Shown: piece by piece, positions 45,414 through 55,947 of the stretch
Layout of the letters: each line of letters begins with the position of its first letter
Position numbering within the stretch: the stretch's first letter is position 1
Assembly (NCBI RefSeq): GCF_022808175.1
Contig: NZ_JALGBX010000007.1
Location: forward strand, 186,001-250,000
Direction: 5' to 3'
Length of the DNA: 64,000 nt
Origin: Streptomyces sp. AP-93
GTDB taxonomy: Bacteria; Actinomycetota; Actinomycetes; Streptomycetales; Streptomycetaceae
Notes under the pieces: generated by a model
Told to the model about the DNA's origin: nothing
Database searches by the model: none
Seen by the model: only the letters and a program-made list of their open reading frames with translations
Translations under genes and position numbers: made by a program

Positions 45414-46598
45414 TTGAGCAGGTTGCGTTGGCTGACGGCCGGGGAATCTCACGGCCCGGCTCTGGTAGCGACGTTGGAGGGGCTTCCCGCCGGCGTTCCG
45501 GTCACCACCGAGCTGGTGGCCGACCACCTCGCCCGGCGCCGGCTCGGCTACGGCCGCGGTGCCCGGATGAAGTTCGAGCAGGACGAGGTGACATTTCTCG
45601 GCGGTGTTCGCCACGGACTTTCCCTCGGTTCCCCGGTAGCCGTGATGGTGGGCAACAGCGAGTGGCCCAAGTGGGAGACGGTCATGTCGGCCGACCCGGT
45701 CGACCCCTCGCTGCTCAAGGACACCGGCCGCAACGCGCCGCTGACCCGGCCCCGCCCCGGCCACGCCGACCTGGCCGGCATGCAGAAGTACGGCTTCGAC
45801 GAGGCCCGGCCGATCCTGGAGCGCGCCAGCGCCCGTGAGACCGCCGCCCGCGTGGCCCTCGGCGCCGTCGCCCGGTCCTTCCTCAAGGAGGTCGCGGGCA
45901 TCGAGATCGTCTCCCACGTCGTGGAGCTGGCGGCCGCCAAGGCCCCGTACGGCGTCTACCCGACCCCCGCCGACGTCGAGAAGCTCGACGCCGACCCGGT
46001 GCGCTGCCTCGACGCCGACGCGTCGAAGGCGATGGTCGCGGAGATCGACCAGGCCCACAAGGACGGCGACACCCTCGGCGGCGTCGTCGAGGTCCTCGCC
46101 TACGGCGTGCCCGTCGGTCTCGGCTCGCACGTCCACTGGGACCGCCGCCTCGACGCGCGCCTCGCGGCCGCGCTCATGGGCATCCAGGCCATCAAGGGCG
46201 TCGAGGTCGGCGACGGCTTCGACCTCGCCCGCGTGCCCGGCTCGCAGGCCCACGACGAGATCGTCTCCACCCCCGAGGGCATCCGGCGCACCTCCGGCCG
46301 CTCCGGCGGCACCGAGGGCGGGCTGACCACCGGCGAACTGCTGCGCGTGCGCGCCGCGATGAAGCCCATCGCGACCGTGCCGAAGGCCCTCGCCACCGTG
46401 GACGTCGCCACCGGCGAAGCCACCGTCGCGCACCACCAGCGCTCCGACGTCTGTGCGGTGCCCGCCGCGGGCATCGTCGCCGAGGCCATGGTCGCCCTGG
46501 TGCTGGCCGACGCCGTCGTGGAGAAGTTCGGCGGGGACTCGGTCCCCGAGACCCGCCGCAACGTCCGGTCGTACCTCGACAACCTGCAGATCCGGTGA
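45414..46598 (+). CDS. aroC: Chorismate synthase
   Basis: The 394-residue FMN-dependent enzyme makes chorismate from EPSP. Signatures GESHGPAL near the start, the FMN-region [11 protein letters not shown] and RSGGTEGG are all present. The start is a TTG behind GAGGAG at good spacing, giving [13 protein letters not shown] as in other Streptomyces. The stop overlaps the aroK start by four bases (GTGA). Confidence 0.96.
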   Translation: MSRLRWLTAGESHGPALVATLEGLPAGVPVTTELVADHLARRRLGYGRGARMKFEQDEVTFLGGVRHGLSLGSPVAVMVGNSEWPKWETVMSADPVDPSLLKDTGRNAPLTRPRPGHADLAGMQKYGFDEARPILERASARETAARVALGAVARSFLKEVAGIEIVSHVVELAAAKAPYGVYPTPADVEKLDADPVRCLDADASKAMVAEIDQAHKDGDTLGGVVEVLAYGVPVGLGSHVHWDRRLDARLAAALMGIQAIKGVEVGDGFDLARVPGSQAHDEIVSTPEGIRRTSGRSGGTEGGLTTGELLRVRAAMKPIATVPKALATVDVATGEATVAHHQRSDVCAVPAAGIVAEAMVALVLADAVVEKFGGDSVPETRRNVRSYLDNLQIR

Positions 46599-47125
46599 CC
46601 GGCGGCCGCGCGACCGGCCCCCTGGTGGTCCTCGTCGGCCCCATGGGGTCCGGGAAGTCCACCGTGGGCGAGCTGATCGCCCAGCGGCTCGGCGTCTCCT
46701 ACCGGGACACCGACGCCGACATCGTCGCGGCCCAGGGCCGGGAGATCTCCGACATCTTCGTGGACGAGGGCGAACCGTACTTCCGTGAGCTGGAGCGGGA
46801 GGCGGTCGCCGCGGCCCTCGCCGGCCACGAGGGCGTCCTCGCCCTCGGCGGCGGCGCCGTCCTCGACGAGAGGACGCGCGAGCTGCTGGCCGGGCTGCCC
46901 GTCGCGTACCTCTCGATGGACGTCGAGGAAGCGGTCAAGCGCGTGGGCCTCGGCGCCGCGCGCCCGCTGCTCGCCGTCAACCCGCGCCGCCAGTGGCGCG
47001 AGCTGATGGACGCCCGGCGCCCCCTGTACACCGAAGTCGCGCGCGTCGTGGTGGCCACCGACGAGCGCACCCCCGAAGAGGTCGCCCAGGCGGTCCTCGA
47101 CGCTCTGGAGTTGAAGAACGCATGA
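46595..47125 (+). CDS. aroK: Shikimate kinase
   Basis: The 176-residue P-loop kinase phosphorylates shikimate. Walker A is [10 protein letters not shown], with shikimate-binding DTDADIV and [14 protein letters not shown] and the lid arginine in GAARPLL. It starts with GTG inside the aroC stop and its own stop overlaps the aroB start (ATGA), so aroCKB is a translationally coupled unit. Confidence 0.95.
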   Translation: MTGGRATGPLVVLVGPMGSGKSTVGELIAQRLGVSYRDTDADIVAAQGREISDIFVDEGEPYFRELEREAVAAALAGHEGVLALGGGAVLDERTRELLAGLPVAYLSMDVEEAVKRVGLGAARPLLAVNPRRQWRELMDARRPLYTEVARVVVATDERTPEEVAQAVLDALELKNA

Positions 47126-48213
47126 CGGACAAGGTGACGCGGATCCAGGTCGGCGCGAGCGCCGGGCACGACGCGTACGAGGTGCTGGTCGGCCGGCAGC
47201 TGCTCGGCGAGCTGGGCTCCCTGATCGGTACGAAGGCCCAGCGGGTCGCCGTCATCCACCCCGAGGCCCTCGCCTCGACCGGTGAGGCCCTGCGCGACGA
47301 CCTCGCCGCCCAGGGGTACGAGGCCGTCGCCATCCAGGTGCCGAACGCCGAAGAGGCCAAGACGGCCGAGGTGGCGGCGTACTGCTGGAAGGCGCTGGGC
47401 CAGTCCGGCTTCACCCGCAGCGACGCCATCGTCGGCGTCGGCGGGGGATCCACCACCGACCTCGCGGGCTTCGTCGCGGCCTCCTGGCTGCGCGGGGTGC
47501 GCTGGATCGCCGTACCGACCACCATCCTGGCGATGGTGGACGCGGCCGTCGGCGGCAAGACCGGCATCAACACCGCCGAGGGCAAGAACCTCGTCGGCGC
47601 CTTCCACCCGCCGGCCGGCGTGCTCTGCGACCTGGCGGCGCTGGAATCGCTGCCGGTCAACGACTACGTCAGCGGTCTCGCCGAGATCATCAAGGCCGGA
47701 TTCATCTCCGACCCGGTGATCCTCGACCTGATCGAGGCGGACCCCGAGGCGGCGCGCACGCCCGCCGGCCCGCACACGGCCGAGCTGATCTGCCGCTCCA
47801 TCCAGGTCAAGGCCGACGTGGTCTCCAGCGACCTCAAGGAGTCGGGCCTGCGGGAGATCCTCAACTACGGGCACACCCTCGCGCACGCCATCGAGAAGAA
47901 CGAGCGCTACAAGTGGCGCCACGGCGCGGCCGTCTCGGTCGGCATGGTCTTCGCCGCCGAGCTCGGCCGGCTCGCGGGCCGGCTCGACGACGCGACGGCC
48001 GACCGGCACAAGGCCGTCCTCGCCTCGGTGGGGCTGCCACTGACCTACCGCGGCGACCAGTGGCCCAAGCTGCTGGAGACCATGAAGCTCGACAAGAAGT
48101 CCCGGGGCGACCTGCTGCGCTTCATCGTCCTGGACGGGCTGGCGAAGCCGACCGTTCTGGAGGGTCCCGACCCGGCCGTCCTCGTGGCAGCCTTCGGCGA
48201 GGTCACGGCCTGA
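47122..48213 (+). CDS. aroB: 3-dehydroquinate synthase
   Basis: The 363-residue NAD- and metal-dependent enzyme converts DAHP to 3-dehydroquinate. NAD and substrate motifs [15 protein letters not shown] and [19 protein letters not shown], and the metal ligands in [20 protein letters not shown] and [11 protein letters not shown], are all intact. Last of the aroCKB group. Confidence 0.96.
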   Translation: MTDKVTRIQVGASAGHDAYEVLVGRQLLGELGSLIGTKAQRVAVIHPEALASTGEALRDDLAAQGYEAVAIQVPNAEEAKTAEVAAYCWKALGQSGFTRSDAIVGVGGGSTTDLAGFVAASWLRGVRWIAVPTTILAMVDAAVGGKTGINTAEGKNLVGAFHPPAGVLCDLAALESLPVNDYVSGLAEIIKAGFISDPVILDLIEADPEAARTPAGPHTAELICRSIQVKADVVSSDLKESGLREILNYGHTLAHAIEKNERYKWRHGAAVSVGMVFAAELGRLAGRLDDATADRHKAVLASVGLPLTYRGDQWPKLLETMKLDKKSRGDLLRFIVLDGLAKPTVLEGPDPAVLVAAFGEVTA

Positions 48214-48358
48214 GCCGCCCGCAGCCGGCATGAACCCGCCCGAACCGGTCTGTACCGGTCTGGGCAGCGCCATCCCGCGACCGTGTGACCCGGCGAGCCT
48301 CCGGGGTCATATAACGTTCTCGTATCAGTCGTGGTGGAACGAGACGGAGTGGCAGCGG

Positions 48359-49126
48359 ATGCAGCAGGGAGTGGGAGGCGGGGGCTGGGAGCCGCCGGGG
48401 AGTCAGCACCCGGCGGCGCCCCCGCAGCCGCCGGTGCCGCCGGTGGCGGGCTGGCCCATGCCTCCAATGCCTCCCATGCCCTCCGGGCACGCCCCGCCCC
48501 TGGCCTCGCCGGGGCCCCCGGACGGGTTCACCGGGCACGTCCCGCTGCCGCCCGCCGCTCCCGGCACCGGCGGCGCCACCCTCGCGGTCCTGCTGATCGG
48601 CCCCGCGGGCGCCGGCAAGACCACGGTGGCCCGCCACTGGGCCGGCACCCGGCCCGTCCCCACCGCGCACATCAGCCTGGACGACGTACGGGAATGGGTC
48701 TGCTCGGGCTTCGCGGATCCGCAGGCCGGCTGGAACGACCACTCCGAGGCGCAGTACCGCCTCGCCCGCCGCACCTGCGGGTTCGCCGCCCGGAACTTCC
48801 TGGCCAACGGGATCTCCTGCATCCTCGACGACGCGGTGTTCCCGGACCGGCCGGTGGTGGGCCTCGGCGGCTGGAAGCGCCATGTCGGGCCCGCGCTGCT
48901 GCCGGTCGTCCTGCTGCCCGGCCTGGAGATCGTCCTGGAGCGCAACGCCGCCCGCTCCGGGAACAGGCGGCTCTCCGACGAGGAGGTCGCGCGGATCCAC
49001 GGCCGGATGGCCGGCTGGTACGGATCCGGGCTGCCGATCATCGACAACTCCCACCTGGACGTCGAGGGCACCGCCCGCGCCCTGGACGAGACCCTGGCCC
49101 GCGTCATCTCCCAGCCGGCCTACTGA
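48359..49126 (+). CDS. P-loop AAA/zeta-like kinase with Pro-rich N-terminus
   Basis: The 255-residue frame begins with about 75 Pro/Gly/Met-rich residues, then a nucleotide kinase fold with Walker A LIGPAGAGKTT, HISLDDVREW and an Arg-rich lid region ERNAARSGNRRLSDEE. This resembles polynucleotide/zeta-type kinases; the substrate is unknown. It lies directly downstream of aroB. The start is uncertain: ATG 48359 is preferred because GGAG precedes it, but in-frame reading is open back to 48230. Confidence 0.75.
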   Translation: MQQGVGGGGWEPPGSQHPAAPPQPPVPPVAGWPMPPMPPMPSGHAPPLASPGPPDGFTGHVPLPPAAPGTGGATLAVLLIGPAGAGKTTVARHWAGTRPVPTAHISLDDVREWVCSGFADPQAGWNDHSEAQYRLARRTCGFAARNFLANGISCILDDAVFPDRPVVGLGGWKRHVGPALLPVVLLPGLEIVLERNAARSGNRRLSDEEVARIHGRMAGWYGSGLPIIDNSHLDVEGTARALDETLARVISQPAY

Positions 49127-49222
49127 ACAGTCGGCCTACTGAACCCCCGCCCGCGGCGCCCGCCGGGCCGGGCCCGGCCCCCGTCCGGCTGCGCTCACCA
49201 GGCCGGATGCGCGCCGCGCTCG

Positions 49223-49235
49223 TAGGCTCGGAAAC
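49223..49235 (+). promoter_or_regulatory. Candidate -10 of a leaderless transcript (M24 gene)
   Basis: TAGGCT (49223-49228), seven bases, then ATG at 49236, without a ribosome-binding site. Same arrangement as at 32054. Confidence 0.4.
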
Positions 49236-50345
49236 ATGTCAGACGTGTACGCGGCCCGCCGGGGCCTGCTTCGCGACCGCTGTGCGGCCGCCGGAAACGC
49301 CGCCGCACTCATCACGCGTCCGGCGAACGTCCGCTACCTCTCCGGGGCGTCGCCGCTGGGCGCGGTCCTGCTGCTCGGTCCGGGGAGTACGGACATGCTG
49401 TTCTGTGCCGGGCAGCCCACGGGGGAGGCCGACGAGGGACGGCTCGACGAGAACCTACGGCTCTCCGTGCTGGCCGGCCCCGGAGCGGATCCCGCCGTCG
49501 CGGCGGCCGACGCGGCCTCCGCGGCCCGCGCCGAATCCCTCGCCGTCGAGGAACACCACCTCACCGTCGGCCGGCACCGGGCGCTCGGCTCGGTGGCGCC
49601 CGGGCTGCGCCTGGCCGATCTGGGGACCGCCGTGGAACAGCAGCGCCTCGTCAAGGACGAGGAGGAGATCGCCTGCCTGCGGATCGCCGCCGAGATCGCC
49701 GACCAGGCCCTCGGGGAGCTGCTGGAATCGATCCTGGTGGGCCGCACCGAACGGCACCTCGCGCTGGAGCTGGAACGCCGGCTCGTGGACCACGGGGCCG
49801 ACGGCCCGGCCTTCCCGACCTCCGTCGGCACCGGCCCGCACTCCGGCCGCTCCCGGCACCGGCCCTCCGACCGGCGGGTCGAGGAGGGTGATTTCCTGTC
49901 CGTCTGCCTCGGCGCGAACTACCGGGGCTACCGCTGCGAGATCGGCCGCACCTTCGTGATCGGCACGACCCCCGCCGACTGGCAGATCGAGCTGTACGAG
50001 CTCGTCTTCGCCGCCCAGCGGGCGGGCCGGGAGGCCCTGCGGCCCGGGGCCGCGTACCGCGATGTGGATCACGCGGCCCGCTCCGTACTCGACTCCGCAG
50101 GTCACGGCGAGGCCCTCGCGGCGTGGACCGGACACGGTGTCGGTCTCGAAATCGACGAGGACCCGCAGCTTGCACCTACCGCCATGGGTAAACTGGACGC
50201 TTGCGTGCCGGTCACCGTCGAACCGGGGGTTCACCTCCCTGGCCGGGGTGGTGTCCGGATCGATGACACGCTCGTCGTACGCCCCGAGGCGGACGGCGGT
50301 CCCGAGCTACTCACCATTACGACCAAGGAGCTGCTCGCGCTCTAG
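49236..50345 (+). CDS. M24-family protein (Xaa-Pro aminopeptidase-like) with altered metal site
   Basis: The 369-residue protein has a creatinase/prolidase N-domain (residues 1-140) and a pita-bread M24 domain. H300 in [14 protein letters not shown] and E329 in VTVEPG fit the family. However, the first metal Asp is Cys (C224 in [11 protein letters not shown]), the second is Glu (E235 in RCEIGRT) and the last Glu is Asp (D343 in VRIDDTLVV). Three of five metal ligands are therefore changed, and peptidase activity is doubtful. It always precedes efp in Streptomyces, which suggests a useful but perhaps non-classical role. Confidence 0.85.
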   Translation: MSDVYAARRGLLRDRCAAAGNAAALITRPANVRYLSGASPLGAVLLLGPGSTDMLFCAGQPTGEADEGRLDENLRLSVLAGPGADPAVAAADAASAARAESLAVEEHHLTVGRHRALGSVAPGLRLADLGTAVEQQRLVKDEEEIACLRIAAEIADQALGELLESILVGRTERHLALELERRLVDHGADGPAFPTSVGTGPHSGRSRHRPSDRRVEEGDFLSVCLGANYRGYRCEIGRTFVIGTTPADWQIELYELVFAAQRAGREALRPGAAYRDVDHAARSVLDSAGHGEALAAWTGHGVGLEIDEDPQLAPTAMGKLDACVPVTVEPGVHLPGRGGVRIDDTLVVRPEADGGPELLTITTKELLAL

Positions 50346-50404
50346 CCCGCGTCGCCGGGCTGTGCGCGCACCCGTGGTCTTCCAGTGCAGGAGATTCCCA
50401 CACC

Positions 50405-50971
50405 GTGGCTTCCACGAACGACCTCAAGAACGGCATGGTGCTGAAGCTCGACGGGGGCCAGCTCTGGTCCGTCGTCGAGTTCCAGCACGTCAAGCCCGGC
50501 AAGGGCCCGGCCTTCGTGCGCACCAAGCTGAAGAGCGTCATGTCCGGCAAGGTCGTCGACAAGACGTTCAACGCCGGCACCAAGGTCGAGACGGCCACCA
50601 TCGACCGCCGCGACATGCAGTTCTCCTACATGGACGGCGAGTACTTCGTCTTCATGGACATGGAGGACTTCGACCAGCTGATGGTCGACAAGAAGGCCGT
50701 CGGCGATGCCGCCAACTTCCTGATCGAGGGCTTCACCGCCTCGGTGGCCCGCCACGAGGGCGAGGTGCTCTACGTCGAGCTCCCGGCCGCCGTCGAGCTG
50801 ACGATCGAGCACACCGACCCGGGCGTCCAGGGCGACCGCTCCACCGGTGGCACCAAGCCGGCGACGCTGGAGACGGGCCACGAGATCCAGGTCCCGCTCT
50901 TCATCAACACCGGCGAGAAGATCAAGGTCGACACCCGCACCAGCGACTACCTCGGCCGGGTGAACAGCTAA
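50405..50971 (+). CDS. efp: Elongation factor P
   Basis: The 188-residue three-domain protein relieves ribosome stalling at proline runs. The tip loop that is modified in many bacteria reads [11 protein letters not shown] with K33 at its end. C-terminal motifs [11 protein letters not shown] are standard. GTG start behind a GCAGGAG site. nusB begins 2 bp after its TAA stop. Confidence 0.96.
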   Translation: MASTNDLKNGMVLKLDGGQLWSVVEFQHVKPGKGPAFVRTKLKSVMSGKVVDKTFNAGTKVETATIDRRDMQFSYMDGEYFVFMDMEDFDQLMVDKKAVGDAANFLIEGFTASVARHEGEVLYVELPAAVELTIEHTDPGVQGDRSTGGTKPATLETGHEIQVPLFINTGEKIKVDTRTSDYLGRVNS

Positions 50972-50973
50972 CC

Positions 50974-51411
50974 GTGGCTGCCCGGAGCAACGCGCGCAAG
51001 CGCGCTTTCCAGATCCTGTTCGAGGCCGACCAGCGCGGGGTCTCCGTGCGCGAGGTCCTCGCGGACTGGGTCCGCCACTCGCGGTCGGACACCGACCGTC
51101 AGCCCGCGGTGAACGAGTTCACCATGGAACTCGTCGAGGGGTACGCCGACAAGGTGGACCGCATCGACGATCTGATCGCCACCTACGCCGTGGACTGGGA
51201 CCTCGACCGCATGCCGGTCGTCGACCGGAACATCGTGCGTCTCGGTGCCTACGAGCTGATCTGGGTCGACGGAACCCCGGACGCCGTGGCCATCGACGAG
51301 GCCGTCCAGCTGGCCAAGGAGTTCTCCACGGACGAGTCGCCCTCGTTCGTGAACGGACTGCTCGGCCGCTTCAAGGACCTCAAGCCGAAGCTGCGCCGCA
51401 GCGAGAGCTGA
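50974..51411 (+). CDS. nusB: Transcription antitermination protein NusB
   Basis: The 145-residue all-helical protein starts ARSNARKRAFQILFEAD and ends with the conserved DESPSFVNGLLGRF. With NusE (S10) it binds boxA RNA and prevents termination in rRNA operons. It is co-translated with efp and followed by a strong terminator. Confidence 0.96.
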   Translation: MAARSNARKRAFQILFEADQRGVSVREVLADWVRHSRSDTDRQPAVNEFTMELVEGYADKVDRIDDLIATYAVDWDLDRMPVVDRNIVRLGAYELIWVDGTPDAVAIDEAVQLAKEFSTDESPSFVNGLLGRFKDLKPKLRRSES

Positions 51412-51436
51412 TCGGCGCCGCCGGTACGGCGTGAAC

Positions 51437-51472
51437 GGAGGGCCCGCAGCGCACACGCGCTGCGGGCCCTCC
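51437..51472 (+). terminator. Terminator after nusB
   Basis: GGAGGGCCCGCAGCGC-ACAC-GCGCTGCGGGCCCTCC, a perfect 16-bp stem, extended outwards by TACGGC/GCCGTA. Confidence 0.9.
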
Positions 51473-51523
51473 GCCGTACGTCCCGGCGGCGCCGGAGGGC
51501 GCGCCTGTACGGGCATGAAAAAG

Positions 51524-51565
51524 CCGGTGGGTGCCGGGAGCCTGTCGGCTCCCGGCACCCACCGG
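51524..51565 (-). terminator. Rho-independent terminator of bldD
   Basis: CCGGTGGGTGCCGGGAGCC pairs with GGCTCCCGGCACCCACCGG; read on the minus strand it is followed by CTTTTTC. It lies 28 bp after the bldD stop. Confidence 0.92.
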
Positions 51566-51592
51566 TAAACGTTTCTGCTGAGGCCTGGGGGA

Positions 51593-52093
51593 CTAGATGT
51601 CCTCGTGAGCCACCGCACGACGCGCGTCCGCGTCCAGAACGCCCCAGCTGATCAGCTGCTCGGTCAGGACCGAGGGCGACTGGTCGTAGATCACGGCGAG
51701 GGTGCGCAGGTCGTCCTGGCGGATCGACAGCACCTTGCCGTTGTAGTCGCCGCGCTGGCTCTGGATGGTCGCCGCATAACGCTGCAGCGGACCGGCCTTC
51801 TCGGCGGGCACGTGGGCGAGGCGCTCCAGGTCCAGGCGCAGCTTCGGCGGCGGCTCGGCCGCTCCGCCGGGGGTCGTACCCGGCAGCAGTTCCTGCACCG
51901 GAACCCCGTAGAAGTCCGCCAGCTCGGCGAGACGCTGGACGGTCACGGCGCGGTCTCCGCGCTCGTAAGAACCGACCACCACGGCCTTCCACCGGCCCTG
52001 GGACTTCTCCTCGACACCATGGAGGGAAAGGCCCTGCTGGGTGCGGATGGCGCGGAGCTTGGCCCCGAGCTGTTTGGCGTATTCGCTGGACAT
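51593..52093 (-). CDS. bldD: Developmental master regulator BldD
   Basis: The 166-residue repressor has an N-terminal XRE-type helix-turn-helix (residues about 10-65) and a C-terminal c-di-GMP-binding domain. The two-part c-di-GMP signature is intact: R114-G-D116, eight residues, then R125-Q-D-D128. With tetrameric c-di-GMP it dimerises and represses sporulation genes during vegetative growth. ATG 52093 has a GGGAG site and gives the known N-terminus SSEYAKQLGAKLRAIR; in-frame reading further upstream has no homology. It is convergent with nusB and divergent from pyrR. Confidence 0.97.
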   Translation of the reverse strand: MSSEYAKQLGAKLRAIRTQQGLSLHGVEEKSQGRWKAVVVGSYERGDRAVTVQRLAELADFYGVPVQELLPGTTPGGAAEPPPKLRLDLERLAHVPAEKAGPLQRYAATIQSQRGDYNGKVLSIRQDDLRTLAVIYDQSPSVLTEQLISWGVLDADARRAVAHEDI

Positions 52094-52149
52094 AACGCTC
52101 CCGGACGCTGTGACGACATGACCACGTGCGGCTCCGCCGCGCGGCTGGT

Positions 52150-52180
52150 AACTCACTGTGAGGTTACGCAGCGTTACTTG
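52150..52180 (-). promoter_or_regulatory. Candidate BldD box in the bldD-pyrR gap
   Basis: On the minus strand AGTAA is followed after 12 bases by TCAC, and then by AGTGAGTTAC; CTCACTGTGAG (52152-52162) is a palindrome. BldD represses its own gene and binds AGTgA-n-TCACc-like sites, so this is a plausible autoregulatory site. Match by eye only. Confidence 0.35.
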
Positions 52181-52297
52181 GATGCGTCAAGCCGAATGGT
52201 CTCCAACGCCCACGTAAGAGGGGTCCTGGTCTGCCCCGATGCCAGGTCGCGGGAATCTCCCTGGTACCGTGGAAAACGTACATCCGACGTCCTTTAA

Positions 52298-52942
<645 letters not shown>

Positions 52943-53014
52943 CCCCCGCCGGCGGCCGGGCCCCTCGGGGTCCGCGCCGGAGTCTGCCCTGCCGCACCCC
53001 CAGCCAGCCCGTCT

Positions 53015-53063
53015 GCCCTCCCCACGGCTTGCCCTCCCCACGGCTTTGACCTCACCACGGCTT
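53015..53063. repeat. 16-bp tandem repeat between pyrR and pyrB
   Basis: GCCCTCCCCACGGCTT occurs at 53015-53030 and 53031-53046 exactly, with a third, slightly changed copy at 53048-53063. It fills part of the 148-bp gap. Confidence 0.75.
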
Positions 53064-53090
53064 TGACTCACCGACTTACGGAGCACCCGG

Positions 53091-54080
53091 ATGAAGCGCC
53101 ACCTCATCTCGGCCGCCGATCTCACGCGCGACGATGCCGTCCTGATCCTCGACACCGCCGAGGAGATGGCCCGCGTCGCTGACCGGCCGATCAAGAAGCT
53201 GCCCACCCTGCGCGGCCGCACGATCTGCAACCTCTTCTTCGAGGACTCGACCCGGACCCGGATCTCCTTCGAGGCCGCCGAGAAGCGCCTTTCCGCCGAT
53301 GTCATCAACTTCGCGGCCAAGGGATCCAGCGTCTCCAAGGGCGAGTCCCTCAAGGACACCGCCCAGACCCTGGAGGCCATGGGCGTCGACGCGGTCGTCA
53401 TCCGCCACCACGCCTCCGGCGCCCCCTACCGCCTCGCCACCTCCGGCTGGATCGACGCCCCGGTGATCAACGCCGGCGACGGCACCCACGAGCACCCCAC
53501 CCAGGCCCTGCTCGACGCCTTCACGATGCGCCGCCGCCTCGTCGGCAAGGACGCCGGACTCGGCAAGGACCTGAACGGCCGCCGGATCACCATCGTCGGC
53601 GACGTCCTGCACAGCCGGGTCGCCCGCTCCAACGTCCACCTGCTGCACACCCTCGGAGCCCAGGTAACCCTGGTGGCCCCGCCCACCCTGGTGCCCGTCG
53701 GCGTCGAGGCCTGGCCGTGCGAGATCTCGTACAGCCTGGACGAGGTACTGCCGAAGTCCGACGCCGTGATGATGCTGCGCGTGCAGCGCGAGCGGATGAA
53801 CGCCGCCTTCTTCCCGACCGAGCGCGAGTACTCCCGCCGCTACGGCCTGGACGGCGCCAGGATGTCCCGCATGCCCGAGCACGCCATCGTCATGCACCCC
53901 GGCCCGATGGTCCGCGGCATGGAGATCACCGCCGAGGTCGCCGACTCCGACCGCTGCACGGTCATCGAGCAAGTCACCAACGGCGTCTCGATCCGCATGG
54001 CCGTCCTGTACCTGCTGCTCGGAGGCTCCGAGCCCGCCGTCACCACCACCAGCACGCCCCGCACCGAGGAGAGCAAGTAA
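53091..54080 (+). CDS. pyrB: Aspartate carbamoyltransferase, catalytic subunit
   Basis: The 329-residue enzyme condenses carbamoyl phosphate and aspartate. The carbamoyl phosphate motif STRTR is at residues 53-57, the swinging loop [14 protein letters not shown] follows, then HPTQALLD and the MLRVQRERM region. No regulatory pyrI gene is present, as usual in actinobacteria. The C-terminus has a short Thr/Ser/Glu tail. pyrC starts 2 bp after its stop. Confidence 0.96.
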   Translation: MKRHLISAADLTRDDAVLILDTAEEMARVADRPIKKLPTLRGRTICNLFFEDSTRTRISFEAAEKRLSADVINFAAKGSSVSKGESLKDTAQTLEAMGVDAVVIRHHASGAPYRLATSGWIDAPVINAGDGTHEHPTQALLDAFTMRRRLVGKDAGLGKDLNGRRITIVGDVLHSRVARSNVHLLHTLGAQVTLVAPPTLVPVGVEAWPCEISYSLDEVLPKSDAVMMLRVQRERMNAAFFPTEREYSRRYGLDGARMSRMPEHAIVMHPGPMVRGMEITAEVADSDRCTVIEQVTNGVSIRMAVLYLLLGGSEPAVTTTSTPRTEESK

Positions 54081-54082
54081 AG

Positions 54083-55369
54083 ATGAGCAAGATCCTTATC
54101 CGTGGCGCGAAGGTACTCGGTGGCGACGTCCAGGACGTCCTGATCGACGGCGAGACCATCGCCGCCGTGGGCACCGGCCTCGACGCCGGCGACGCGACCG
54201 TCATCGAGGCCGCAGGCCAGGTCCTCCTCCCCGGCCTCGTCGACCTCCACACCCACCTGCGCGAGCCCGGCCGCGAGGACTCCGAGACCGTCCTCACCGG
54301 CACCCGCGCCGCCGCCTCCGGCGGCTACACCGCCGTCTTCGCCATGGCCAACACCTTCCCCGTCGCCGACACCGCCGGCGTCGTCGAGCAGGTGTGGCGC
54401 CTGGGCAAGGAGTCCGGTTACTGCGACGTACAGCCCATCGGCGCCGTCACCGTGGGCCTGGAGGGCAAGCAGCTCTCCGAGCTGGGCGCCATGCACGAGT
54501 CCGCCGCCCGCGTCACCGTCTTCTCCGACGACGGCAAGTGCGTGGACGACGCCGTGATCATGCGCCGCGCCCTGGAGTACGTGAAGGCCTTCGGCGGCGT
54601 CGTCGCCCAGCACGCCCAGGAGCCCCGCCTCACCGAGGGCGCCCAGATGAACGAGGGCATCGTCTCCGCCGAGCTCGGCCTCGGCGGCTGGCCGGCCGTC
54701 GCCGAGGAATCGGTCATCGCCCGCGACGTGCTGCTCGCCGAGCACGTCGGCTCGCGCGTCCACATCTGCCACCTCTCCACCGCCGGCTCCGTCGAGATCA
54801 TCCGCTGGGCCAAGTCCCGCGGCATCGACGTCACCGCCGAGGTCACCCCGCACCACCTGCTCCTCACCGACGAGCTCGTGCGCTCGTACAACCCGGTCTA
54901 CAAGGTCAACCCGCCGCTGCGCACCGAGGCCGACGTCCTGGCCCTGCGCGAGGCGCTCGCCGACGGCACGATCGACATCGTCGCCACCGACCACGCCCCG
55001 CACCCGCACGAGGACAAGGACTGCGAGTGGGCCGCCGCCGCCATGGGCATGGTGGGCCTGGAGACCGCGCTCTCCGTCGTCCAGCAGACGATGGTGGAGA
55101 CCGGACTGCTCGACTGGGCGGGCGTCGCCGAGCGGATGTCCTTCGCCCCGGCGCGCATCGGCAGCCTTCCGAACCACGGACGCCCCGTCTCGGCAGGTGA
55201 ACCCGCCAACCTGACCTTGGTCGATACCTCGTACCGTGGTGTCGTGGACCCCGCACACTTCGCCTCCCGCAGCCGCAACACGCCTTACGAGGGCCGTGAG
55301 CTGCCGGGGCGCGTCACTCACACCTTCCTGCGGGGCCGGGCAACGGTCGTGGACGGGACGCTGGCGTGA
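54083..55369 (+). CDS. pyrC: Dihydroorotase (class I)
   Basis: The 428-residue amidohydrolase closes carbamoyl aspartate to dihydroorotate. Metal ligands are visible in [10 protein letters not shown] (H56, H58), in the GVVAQHAQ and ICHLSTAG segments, and in VATDHAPH. The length and the REPG motif mark it as the class I type found with PyrB in many Gram-positive bacteria. The stop overlaps the next start (GTGA). Confidence 0.96.
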   Translation: MSKILIRGAKVLGGDVQDVLIDGETIAAVGTGLDAGDATVIEAAGQVLLPGLVDLHTHLREPGREDSETVLTGTRAAASGGYTAVFAMANTFPVADTAGVVEQVWRLGKESGYCDVQPIGAVTVGLEGKQLSELGAMHESAARVTVFSDDGKCVDDAVIMRRALEYVKAFGGVVAQHAQEPRLTEGAQMNEGIVSAELGLGGWPAVAEESVIARDVLLAEHVGSRVHICHLSTAGSVEIIRWAKSRGIDVTAEVTPHHLLLTDELVRSYNPVYKVNPPLRTEADVLALREALADGTIDIVATDHAPHPHEDKDCEWAAAAMGMVGLETALSVVQQTMVETGLLDWAGVAERMSFAPARIGSLPNHGRPVSAGEPANLTLVDTSYRGVVDPAHFASRSRNTPYEGRELPGRVTHTFLRGRATVVDGTLA

Positions 55370-55947
55370 CACCTGCAGTAATCCAACTGGCCGCCGAGGC
55401 GACACAGAAGTCGGCGGAGGTGACGGACTGGGGCGCCCGCATCGCGTGGGTGATCGGTCTGCTCGTCTTCATCGCGTTCGTGTACTGGCTGATGCGCCAG
55501 GGATGGAAATGGCGCGGCACCCTGCAGAGCGATCTGCCGGAGCTGCCCGCCGCCCCCGGCGGTCTCCCCGAGCACCGGCTGGCCCTGACCGGCCGGTACC
55601 ACGGGTCCACCACCGCCGGGCAGTGGCTCGACCGGATCGTCGCCCACGGACTGGGCGTCCGCAGCCGGGTCGAGCTCGCGCTCACCGACGCGGGCCTCGA
55701 CGTGGTCCGTCCGGGTGCCACCGACTTCTTCGTACCGGCCGCGCAGCTGCGCGGCGCCCGCCTCGACAAGGGAATCGCGGGCAAGGTACTCACCGAGGGC
55801 GGTCTCCTCGTCGTCACATGGGCGCACGGCGACAGGCTGATCGACTCCGGATTCCGCTCCGACCGAGCGGCAGAACACGCCGCCTGGGTCGAAGCGATCA
55901 ACGACATGAACCACTCAATCACCACGACGGAAGGCGCCGAACGATGA
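55366..55947 (+). CDS. Membrane protein with PH-like domain in the pyr operon
   Basis: The 193-residue protein has one membrane segment (about residues 25-45, [19 protein letters not shown]), then a soluble region with strands resembling a bacterial PH fold ([21 protein letters not shown] to [16 protein letters not shown]). No catalytic motif is seen. It overlaps pyrC upstream and carA downstream by four bases each, so it is made with the pyrimidine enzymes. The gene is conserved at this place in Streptomyces; its function is unknown. Confidence 0.85.
   Translation: MTPAVIQLAAEATQKSAEVTDWGARIAWVIGLLVFIAFVYWLMRQGWKWRGTLQSDLPELPAAPGGLPEHRLALTGRYHGSTTAGQWLDRIVAHGLGVRSRVELALTDAGLDVVRPGATDFFVPAAQLRGARLDKGIAGKVLTEGGLLVVTWAHGDRLIDSGFRSDRAAEHAAWVEAINDMNHSITTTEGAER

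Noticed and set aside
48230..48358. Longer N-terminus for the P-loop kinase downstream of aroB
   Set aside because: The added residues show no homology and the ATG at 48230 has a poor ribosome-binding site; kept only as an alternative start.
53717..55369. A 550-codon frame fusing the end of pyrB to pyrC
   Set aside because: The part before 54083 is an out-of-frame reading of pyrB; pyrC has its own ATG after an AAG-rich spacer and gives the usual dihydroorotase length.
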